From contig NC_084668.1 in assembly GCF_028389875.1 (NCBI RefSeq), positions 32,780,993-32,844,992 of the forward strand: 64,000 bases of DNA. Reading direction: 5' to 3'. Of this stretch, positions 18,621 through 29,000 are shown piece after piece. Position numbers and translations under genes: made by a program. Under the pieces are notes generated by a model. It had not been told where the DNA came from and ran no database searches. It saw only the letters and a program-made list of their open reading frames with translations. The stretch is from Rhea pennata. Taxonomy: Eukaryota; Chordata; Aves; Rheiformes; Rheidae. Position 1 is the stretch's first letter, and each line of letters begins with the position of its first letter.

Positions 18621-20997
18621 TACATAACACACTAGTGTAGTCTTTGCTTGTATTCCCAGGAAAAGCATTCCAAATACTTGAAAAAATTGAACCTGACTCA
18701 TTGCAATAGTTGTTCATATTTTCAACCTGTGTCAGCCTTCATCCATTCACCTGAATTACACCCCTCAAGATACAAGAGTTAGTCACATCTCTGTTCCCCT
18801 TCAAATGGTTGGTTCAGTTGTGTTTGCAGATTTGCAATAACTGCCAATTTCCATGAGTGCTGCTTAGTTATGTCTAAACTGATAGACTATTTTAGAGATG
18901 AATATAGTAGATATACTGCTAAGCGTACCTTAATGCGGGTTCTAAAAGCACTAACAGTGTTCTTGTGTTAAATGAATTTTGCTTAGCTGCTCAAAAGTTT
19001 TAAAGTTAGCCAGTTCTTTCTGTTATAGGTTGCCAGGGGCCCTCTTTTATTTGTTTAAGCAAGTCAGAATTGACTGACTAAGCTAATTTCTGTAAACTAC
19101 ACTTTGTCTTATGCTTACCTGGGAACAAGGGAGTCCACCTATTTTTAAGAAGTCTTTTTTCATAATATACTGAACATGCCTTAATTTTTTTTAAACAAAT
19201 GAAGCACACCTCAAGCAACTGTACCACGTGGATGTAAAGGGAATCTAAACAATGAGGAAAATAGAGATCCTAGGCTTATAAAGTGCTTAAACGGCTGTAG
19301 TCTTCAGCGGCTCTTTTTGTTTCATGTTTATCATTGTATTTAATTGTCAACAGGATAATTGCATGAAATGTTGTATGAGTGGAAGTAGCTTTAGTTATTG
19401 TCTATACACTTAGTTATAATTTGCCTTGTATAGACCACGTTTCTTGATATATATTTTGAACTCTGTATTGCAGATAGGAGGACTGTATTTTTAGAGGTAG
19501 CAAAGTGAACTTAGTTCTCTTACAGCTCACTGTAGGACCATCCAATGGTGTGGTTCATTTGTACAGTCACTCTGCCCACTTAAATTGGCCATGGTGACAG
19601 ACGGGCAAAAAGGTGTAACTGGTGTTGCTTAACTACATTTACTCTAAGAAACTGAAAAAAATGATGTGGTGCTTAGGACTGCATTAAAACTTTAAACCTC
19701 TTTTCATGCTTTAAGAGTTTCACATTAAAACAAAACTCTGGAATTTTTAATCCTGTTTGTTGTTGTTCAGATTTGCACTGTAAAGTTAACTTGCTATACT
19801 GTCTAAGATAAGGCCTAAGTGAAACACTGCTTGTATTTTCCCTTGCTATTGTTTACATGAGTTCTGTGTACACACATGTACCTGAATAGTACCATGAAAC
19901 TTCAGTTAGCCTAAGCAAACCATTGATTTGTCTAGTAAATAGGTTAACAGATTTAATTTATACTCTACGTAACAGGAAGACTGTCTCTGAATGATATTGT
20001 AAGAAAGAAAAAAATGAGATTAAAATTAAACTGTTTCTTTATCCATACCAGTACATTTTGATAAGCGATTCTCTTTTCACCTCGTCCAAGAATGCAGGCA
20101 ATTGAATGCTTCTGAGAGAAAATTCTGCACTTCCCCATCTTTGGTTTGAGGTATGCGGACTTCGTATTTCTTCTTTCCAAAGTAAAGAAATGTAATACTC
20201 ATTAGCACCTTGCAGTTTGAAGTCAGACCTCAATGTTATACTTTACTCAGAATTCAGAAAATGATGGTTCTAGAATATGTAAGTTAGTGAGATCTAGAAA
20301 AGGAAAATTCAAATACCCAAAACACACACACATATGCAAAGACCTACTGTAAAAAAGGGATAACTTTCAAGTGACTTTTTCTTAGCCATCACTGTTTTTC
20401 TTGATACTTGGCCTGCCATATCTTGCAAGTTTGCCACAGTAATTTTGCTACTTCCCTTTTAAGATTTTAATTCTCTTGGATGTTGTCATAGTTTCTTCAT
20501 CTGGTTAAACAGATAAGAATATGTCGCCAGACCAGTTTCTCTGCACTTTCTTCCAAGTTATGCTTACTTGTAGTTAAGGGTGTTCATTTATTTAATTGAT
20601 ACCGATTGTCTAAATTCTCATACAGGAAACTGGTTTTCAAAAACCTAAATCCCAACTAACACTTTTGTTCTCTAAATTAAGCCATAGAGAATTGCAGAAA
20701 CAGTGACTTAAAACTTGATCAGCTCTTAATAGATAGTAATAGATCTAATAAGCTTTGCCTAGTACACCATATGTATGTACAAACAGCTTAGAAAATACAA
20801 TTCTTGCCTAAGGACATGTGTTTTCTGAGATCTATCCGGTTTAATGTCAATTTGAGACAAATATAATGAATGTGATGGCCCATTTGATCAGTGTGTCTAA
20901 TGATGTGAAGTTTCCTATCAGAAATACAGAAAGAGTTAGCTTTACAAGAAAAAATTGTTATTTTCTAAACCTGAAATATAGAAATTACCTCCCCTCC

Positions 20998-21023
20998 TTT
21001 TTTTTTTTTTTTTTTTTTTTTTT
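20998..21023. repeat. T26 homopolymer
   Basis: 26 consecutive T, preceded by a short pyrimidine stretch (acctcccctcc). Confidence 0.9.
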
Positions 21024-23076
21024 GTTGATCAGGTATGTAATAAACTGTTACGACAGCTATGAACCAGGCACAAAAAGAATTATTACACTGGATAATTTCT
21101 CCCTTCCTGTAGACATTGTTATAAGTATTTCGTGACCAATCAGTTTAAGAACCAGAAATTAGAGGAAGTATCTTATGTAGAGGTTCAAAATCAGCTTTAA
21201 TTGTCTTCTATCACTACTGTTTTTAATAGTTTTAGGGCATTTATCTTTTCACATACAAGTAAGGGACTTTCCTGTTACAGTTCAGGCACACAGGTTCCTA
21301 CCTGAAGCTATGTTATTCAATAAATTAGTTTGTTTATATTTTTGTCAGAGAATGCATCCATGCTTTATGTTTGATTTGCAATTATTTCTTGCAATGATTA
21401 TATGAAAAGACATAAGATAACCAAGTATGTGAAATGTATGCTGCTAAAATGAAAACTGATTATCAAAAATACATACTGTAAGAGCATATGAAATAAGAGT
21501 AACTTGCCAACAGGGTTATTCTCCCTAAATGAGAGGTGTTCTGCTTTACAAACTTAATTGATGGAAATGAAAGCATAGCTTCATCTTTCATTATTTACTG
21601 TTCTGATACAAATTAGAAGAAGTAGATTCAATTAGAATCCCCTATACTCAGTGTACCCCCTGCTTTCACTTATGCAAAGATATAGTTGATTTTCAGAATT
21701 TTAACTACATAGGAAAAGGACTAGAAGATTACCCATCATTCAATTTACAAACTTTTTCATTTTTTTCTATTTTAACATCTATGCCCTACAGAAACAGGTG
21801 GTTTGTTTTGTGTTCTTAGATTAGTGCATGAAGTCAGATAATTCATGTGCAGTTTGCACTAAGAGACGTGGGCAAGTGACCAAACAAATTCCCGAAAGGA
21901 AGAAATCAATTTTATTCCCTCAAATAGAAATTTCTGTTATTCCCCCAATATTTCTGCTTCCTTGTTTTTTTGCAAGAGGGACTTAATTTTGATTTTTGAA
22001 AGAAAGAGCTCTGCAGCAGGAGAATAGTCTCTTTCAGATATAAACTCACAATGATTACGCTCATGCGTAACCTAGTGCCAAAGAACTGGCGCTTACAAGA
22101 AGCGTAAAGAATAGGATAAACATGCAGTCTCTGTCACATCAACATTTACAGCCTCCAACAGACTTCAATTCAGTGACTTTTTGAGGGAATAAAATGGATT
22201 TTTTCCTTTCAGGAATTTATCTGGTCACTTTTTAAATCCACATAGTTTTATATACAGTGTTCTGTGGCAATGAGTTCTACAGTCAACTGAATAAAGCAGC
22301 ATCTTTTGTTTTAAGCCTGCTACTCACCACTTTCACCATTCCCTTGAGTTCTTGTATCAAAATATATGCTGAAGAATGTATTGCTTTGCTACCCTCTCAT
22401 GCTTATCTTCTGTGAGATACCATTTCTTTCCAGGTGGAAGAACTGTATTTTATTTGTTTTCCATACAGAGCTTAAATGTAATAGCCCTGTGAGCTGAAAG
22501 ACAATAGACAGCTAGGAAGCCAATGTGGATTAATGTTCCTACAGCAGGGGCAACTTTATGTATGGCATATGAGATAAACAGTGCAAAAAAAGTCAGATAT
22601 CCTTAACTCTATAGGAATTTCTAAACGGGTTTAGAAGATGCAATTCAGCATTTATAGACTGAGTTAGTAAAATTGGGGGGGAAAAAATCACGGAAGTTTT
22701 ATTCAAAGCCTTACAAGATTCAAGAGGCAGGCACTATAAACCTCTACATACTGAAAAGGAATGTGGGTTTAATTCAGTGGAAGAAGGAAAGCCTGTCTTG
22801 CTGAAAATGGGGATATCCTAAAAGGTGCCTATGGGCATTCATGGCATACTCAATTTCTAAACAATCTGCGGTTCCAATACAGGATCTTCCTTGTGACCAT
22901 CCCATTAAGAGTAAGGGGAGAAGCCCTCTTTGAAAGCATGTAGATACCACTTTACTTGAATTTTCTGCATTTACATCAGCTGATATGATGAAAAAATGTT
23001 AGAAGTTACAATGATTCTTGTTACGCAATACATGTATTCTAGAAAGATTAATTGCTCTTAATTTAGAATTTTGCAT

Positions 23077-23102
23077 TATAACCTGTATATATACAGGTTA
23101 TA
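23077..23102. repeat. 26-bp perfect palindrome
   Basis: The 20-bp core AACCTGTATATATACAGGTT lies at 23080-23099, and three more base pairs match on each side. It is followed by more TA repeat and lies 70 bp before the CR1 fragment. Confidence 0.9.
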
Positions 23103-23172
23103 TATATAGTTAAAATACCTCTATGTTAAGCAGAGATACCGCATCTTTTTAGAAAAGGTAATTTTTCTGATA

Positions 23173-23262
23173 TAGAATCATAGAATCATAGAATCAGGTT
23201 GGAAGGGGCCTCTGGAGATATCCAGTCCAACCGCCCTGCTCAGCAGGGTCACCTAGAGCATG
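23173..23262 (-). mobile_element. CR1 LINE fragment (3' end only)
   Basis: About 90 bp. AGAATCAT octamers (tatagaatcatagaatcat) are followed by ggttggaaggggcctctgg, ccagtccaaccgccctgctc and agcagggtcacctagagca. These are the hallmarks of the 3' end of avian and reptilian CR1 retrotransposons read on the complementary strand, with the ATTCTATG-type tail at the left. The fragment is severely 5'-truncated, as most CR1 copies are, and has no coding capacity. It is the only transposon recognised in the window and the main evidence for a bird or reptile source. Confidence 0.9.
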
Positions 23263-24300
23263 TTTTGTTACTTCAAAAGCTTTAACTTTGAACATTCAGA
23301 GTTCCTAGTTTTTTTGATCATTTTTTCTGCTTTCACAAGTTTGACTTGTGCGGAAAGTAAAAACCAATATGCAAGTCTCTGCGTCCACACGTGCACAAAA
23401 TATGACAATAACTTTTTGATAACCTGGGGAAAATACTTTGGGAAGTGGAGCTGCACAGCAAGACCAGCTGTTACCTCACGTCAAATACGCTAAAGTTACC
23501 TGCTTTTCTGCCAGAGACAGACCTTGTGCAATTCGCAACGCGCCCACTGCCGCAGCTTCGCCCGCGGCTCCCGTCCCCCTCAGCCCTGTGCACCACAGCT
23601 CCTGCTGCCTCGCGGCACAGGCGCCGCTCTTACAGCAGGCACATGCAGAACTATTTTGCCAGGCTGCCAGCAGCTTCCCTAAGAAATTCAAGCGAGAAAT
23701 GGGAAGTTGCACTCTCCAGCAGTGCATAAACCAGCCAGAGCTGAACAAGGCGACAGGAAAAGCTGAAGACGTCTCCAGCTCCCGGCTGTCTTCGCAATTC
23801 TGGGAAAAGGCCTGCTGCAAGCAGTAGTGTTAGAGGTGCTCTTCCACAGTGAAAAACAAACAACGAACCTGCAAAATGTTTATAATGAAACTGGGAAGTA
23901 ACTCCAAAACTGAAATTACTTCAGGCTCCCACTGTGACAACCCATTTCATGCAAGTGTAAAAGGTTTCTTTTTTTCCTGCAAAAATGAACTGAAATAGTA
24001 CGAGCTGTGTACTACTTGCATTTGGTTATTATAGCAAAGATAACTTAGAAGTTACTTTTTGCTTATTCTAAGCAGCAGCTTCTGCCCGGGTTGTTGCTGC
24101 GCACCGTTGCCGTCAGTGAAATCGTATGCCGCTCACCGCAGGGGTGCTCTTTCCGAGCCCCTTACTGCTATTCCTGTCGCTGCCTTTATTTGCCCACTGC
24201 GTTCGGTGCCAGCATCTATCGATGGGGGCAGAGAGACGCCCGTGGCAGTCAGCGGAGGATCACCTCAGGGGAGGGACATTGTGATACCTGTCTGATGCGC
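23263..24300. other. Intergenic GC-rich islets, function unknown
   Basis: Two islets (about 23480-23800 and 24085-24300) are much richer in G+C and CpG than their surroundings. Open frames of 90-130 codons exist on both strands but show no family motif or splice context, so they are not called genes. They may be regulatory or part of an unrecognised transcript. Confidence 0.45.
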
Positions 24301-25756
24301 ACTCAGTACTGCAAATGCTCAGAGAAATGCTGTAAATACGTTTGTTCAGTTCTTCCCTACCTTCTCACTCTGACCAACTTAAATTCAATTATCTTGACAG
24401 TGATAAGCATTTAAATAACATGATTAGTGATTGATAATGGTGCATTTATGGTCTGTGCTTCTAACACTTCCTGAAATATACAATTTTCATTTGTAATCAC
24501 CTTTATCTTCTGCACACGCATTTGTTTTCAGCTTCTCTTCTTTTGACTTTTTTTTTTTATTAAAACTTGAAATTTCCATGAGTTAATAGCAACTTCTTAC
24601 AGTCAGTAACTAAGTTACAGTACTTCATGTGAAGACACCAATACTGATCTGAAAGAAATTGAATTTCTTTATGGCGTCTGCTTTTTTCCCCAGATACCAT
24701 GGCAGGTCAGCCTAGACAGAAATGCAGTTATTGCAAAGTATTATTTCAAGACAGCAGCATAAAAATAATTCCTATTCATGCCTCTCCCCACAGACCTGTG
24801 TGTCAACCTCCCTTAACACAAACAGCTCCTCCCCTCTGTGATGACTGATACACAGTAGTTTCATCATTTCCTCTAAACATTCTCTCTAGAATTTAATGCA
24901 GTTGAATACACTTTATCCAGTGTGATATACATTTAGCTAAGATAATATTTTTTATATACATTAGCATATTGGTATATAATTTGCCTGCTTCTTCCCCATA
25001 CATATCTTGTGTCCCTTGCTCTCAGTGCTTCTTACATAGCTTCTCGAATTACTTTTTTCATGGGATGCAAGTTATCTTTCAGAGGGTGAGTGGTTCTTAA
25101 TTTCCATTCATGAGTAAATTATGAATACATCATTATATGAGCTATATGCTGGAATAGCTTTTCGCTTGGGTGAACAAGAAACATCCTGCATAGGGAAATT
25201 AAATTACAAGAGGATGGGTTTGCCCACAACCTCCCAGAGGTTTTCTCTATGTAAGGCATTACTTAAATTATTAACTCTCTAGCATAGGACCGACATTTCT
25301 TTTCCACAGGCTTTTGAATTTAGACAAGGCAAGTACACTGGAAGTTGCATTAAAACTTAAGGACAGCCAGATAGTTCATTTCTATTTTTTCAGCAATATT
25401 TACAACATCCTTTTAAAAAACACCTCAAAAATACTCAACATGCCCATTTTCATTCTCTCTTACAGAATACAAACTATCCCTGATTTTCAGCATTTGCTTC
25501 CTTGCTTGTCAAAAGCATTAACAAAGAAGTTAGCAGAGCACCCAGTCATGTAACTATTAAAGAGAGACAGAAAACCAAAGTATTTTGCAGTAGTATTATT
25601 ACTATAATAGGATTAACACAAAAAAGAACACAAATACAAAATGAGTCTGGGAAAAGGCAAAGGATTATATCAATGCACTGAAGTAAAATGATAAATTTTT
25701 TCTTCTTAAAACACGTGAATTATGTACAGGTCCATCTGATGCAGTTACTTACTTTA
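24301..25756 (-). other. RFTN2: RFTN2 3' UTR / downstream region, end unresolved
   Basis: Going downstream from the RFTN2 stop, minus-strand AATAAA signals are seen at 25753-25758 (overlapping the stop codon), 24556-24561 and 24185-24190. A 3' UTR of about 1.2 kb ending near 24540 is plausible, but the sequence does not decide this. No other gene is seen. Confidence 0.45.
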
Positions 25757-26023
25757 TTACATACATGTGACCTGAGTGACTCCATCTTCCTGCTCAAATT
25801 GTCCATCATCTAGTTCCCTTAACACTCCATCACTGCTGCTGAATCCTGGAAAGCCTCCATACTGGGAAGATCCCTCCTTGATCCAACATTGCTTAGGAGA
25901 CAGATGAAATTCATCAGGTGGTTGTCCACTTTCTACAGGGTGAGAAGTAGCTGTGTCTAATCCAACACTTCTGCTAGAGATTTTGCCTTTTTCCTCCCCG
26001 ATAGCCTGCCTTAAGGATTTCTT
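25757..26023 (-). CDS. RFTN2: RFTN2 terminal coding exon 9 (residues 419-506 and stop)
   Basis: 267 bp, phase 0. It starts KKSLRQAIGEEKGKISSRSV and ends DGVTQVTCM. The stop is a tandem TAA TAA (25759-25754), and AATAAA overlaps it (25758-25753). The region is serine- and acid-rich and probably disordered, ending in the conserved raftlin-2 tail. Confidence 0.97.
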   Translation of the reverse strand, partial: KKSLRQAIGEEKGKISSRSVGLDTATSHPVESGQPPDEFHLSPKQCWIKEGSSQYGGFPGFSSSDGVLRELDDGQFEQEDGVTQVTCM

Positions 26024-29000
26024 CTGAAATGCAAGAGAATGTTTAACTGTCAGCTTATTTAGAAAAAAAAAGCCAAAGATTAGCTGCATTTTAACATAGA
26101 GCAGCACTTCACTCTCCAGTTTAAGCTATGAACTCCTCTGGAGGAAAAAAAAAACGATGGATACCTCCTTGTTCTCTATAAAGTTAGAGGCAGGGAAGAT
26201 ACAAGACAGTCAAGATACAAGAACGCATACACAAATGCTAAGAAAACGCAATTACTTCAGCAACTCTCAGTACTTATGTATTAGTTGGCAGATCTAGAAT
26301 GATTTAGGAGTATTAACCCACGCTAGAATCAGCTGTTTGAAGGTGGCCTTATTTCTGTGGGATACACACGTCTAGCAGCCCTGACTGACCTCTCTGCCCT
26401 ATGGTGGCACAGCTCCCGCTGCTCCCGGCCCCCGGGAGCGCAGGGCAGTGGCGTGCACCGGGGCGATGCAGCGCGCCCACCTCCAGCCATGACCGCATGC
26501 ACTGCACACGCTCCCTCTCCTCTGAGGCACTATCACACGCGTGTGCCACAGTGTACAACGTGCCTCGTTCGTCTGCAACCTGCACCGAAAGTCCAAGCGA
26601 TCAGCGGGTGCGAATGGCCTCCCCAGACACAGTCCTGTCTAGGAGCTTCAACAAGAGCGGGATTTGTGATTAAGACATGAATTAAACTCTATGAATAAAA
26701 TGAATAGAACTGGCACGGCCTGAGCTCCGGTAAGCGTGTAATCTGGCTACTTCAGAGGTCAGCTGCATTTCTCAAGTGATCTGTCCTGTGGTGAGACTTA
26801 GCTATGCTCTCACATCTTTCCAACTGTGGCCAGAAAGGCCTTCAGAGACCCCCTCTGAAAATGAGCTCTCTTTACATAGTGTTGCGGATGACCTGCAAGT
26901 TTCTCCAGAGTTGCTTATGCTGGGAAGACCCATCCATGTGCTGGATCTGTGCAGACGGGAGTCAGTGGCTCTCTTGAGCAGAAATTTTAGAGGGGTCTAA
27001 AGAGACCCTGCACAGAAAGACCTCAGGATAAACACAACCCGATGTTAGTGCTGAGACCACCTGACACACTTCTTGCCGAAGCGATGGCTACTGACGTCAA
27101 CGAGTGATGCGAACAGACTGTGATTCGTGCAAATGACGGACCTGCTAGGCGAAGCTAAGGCTCCTCCGAGGCACCTGGCCTAAGAGGAAGCCCCCCAGGA
27201 AACGGTGCTGCTGGATAACCACGGCTGACGGGCCGTTTGCAGGAACGCTGCAAGCTGCAGCGACCATGAGGGACACGCTGGTGGAGCCGGCGTCCCCCAC
27301 CCCGTGCTGCCGGCAGGCCGGCACAGCTACGGCCGAGCCTGATGGAGGGGGAATGGGAGAGAGAGACCTCACGGCACACACCGAGCCAAACCCCGTGGGG
27401 CTCCCCCTGCGTATCCTCGGATCCCGAGTGCCCAAGCAGCATTCGCGTACAGGCAAACACTTGAAAGAAAAAATAGACTAACAAAAACAACTTTGTACCA
27501 TACTTTGGCAAGTTCTGCCTCCCTTCTATACATTTGCAAGGTTTTTCCCAAGCCCTTCTGAATCAGTAAAAACAATGGCCCTTTTGGCTAAAGGAAACGT
27601 ATTTAAGGGAAGCTGTTACAAGAGACATTGGGAAACTGGACTGAGGGGAAATAGTGTTGCCTCAGGAGAAACAGAAGGAAATAAGCTTTGCCTGGATGCC
27701 AAAGAAAGAGGATAGAAAAGCTTGCTCAAAAGAAAGGAAATACAATAAAATAATCCTCAAGCACGTGCGTGGTTCTGCCTCAGAATTCCCTCCTCCTTTG
27801 AACCATTTTCTTAGCAAACTGATGGTACAAATGAGATAAATGGAAAACCCAGTAAGATAATACAGCCCTTCTAATCCAAGAGGCTTTTGAACAATTACAT
27901 AAATCCTAAGCCAGACGATAGCATACCATCTCATGAAAATATACGAAGGCAGGGAAGAGCTTTGAGGACATAAAATATACTCTCCTCAGAAATGAGAGCC
28001 TGGGGGAAATCAGAGAACAAATATTAAGGGATTTCCCTTGATTCTCACTGAAGTAAAAGTTCCTTAAGAACCAGGAACTCTAATTCAACATAAGTAGTAA
28101 AAAAAAAAGTATCTAGTATTGCCATTTTCCAGGCCAGAAACCAAAGAGGTCCAACAGCTGGAAGCACCTGCAGGGCAAAGCTGTGGCCAGGGCCAGACCC
28201 AGCTGCCCTATGGCCGGGGCTGGAGGGTGATGGGCGCGTGTTGGGGGGCAGGAACCTCCACGTATTTCATGTCCTGAGCTTCAGCAGGCAGCACTTGGGA
28301 GAAGGCTGCAGCTCCGTAAGCCCCCAGCAGATCTGCACTCAAGTCTTCACGTTCTGGTTTCCTCACAGGAGGAGGAGGAGGAAAATAGCACACGCTTTAA
28401 AGTACTAATATTCCCTGTGCTTCCAGTTTCTCATTTTGTTAATTTTAAATTATCTGAAATCTAATATATTTCAGCATAAAATGCAAAGTTACTATTTTTT
28501 ATTATAGCATATGCTACTGAATTATGTTGTTACTTCATAATCTTGACTGCTTTTTAAAAAGAAATACAAATATGTTTCTTAAGACTTCAGTTCAAACGAT
28601 TGAAAATACACTTGAAAGTGCTTGAGAGGTTCCAAAAAATAACTCAGAAAATGAAGGAACCTTTTTTCTGGAAAAAAAAAAAAGGGTTATTTTTGAGGGT
28701 CAGATAGTTAAGTTTGAGGATGACTATATGAGGCTGTTTGTTTACTTAATTCATGTTTGTTTACTTTATTCATGTTAATGAAAGAGTCTGTAGGTTTCAT
28801 CTTTCAACTCACTTGCAGGTTTCCCTCTTCTTGAGGTATCTGCGCTGCAAACACATTAAGGATACACCTAAATAGACAAACTGTGATGCAAGTTTTTATC
28901 TGGAAGTTATAATGTTTCAAATATTTAAGTATTTCTCTGTTTCAAGAATGTCCTAAATTATGGACATGAAGATTTTTTGAATAGCTTTAATGTAATTTAA

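Larger units (their letters stand above)
18621..23172. other. Intergenic region downstream of MOB4
   Basis: 4.5 kb of AT-rich DNA between the convergent genes MOB4 and RFTN2. It contains a T26 run at 20998-21023 and a palindrome at 23077-23102. No exon, RNA gene or transposon was recognised. Confidence 0.7.

Noticed and set aside
23438..23863. 129-codon plus-strand and 114-codon minus-strand open frames
   Set aside because: No recognisable domain, both strands are open at once, and no splice or promoter context is present. Treated as chance in a GC-rich islet.
26349..27511. Novel gene or degraded retrovirus in RFTN2 intron 8
   Set aside because: Open frames of 65-118 codons exist in several frames but show no enzymatic motif, no paired long terminal repeats and no primer-binding site.
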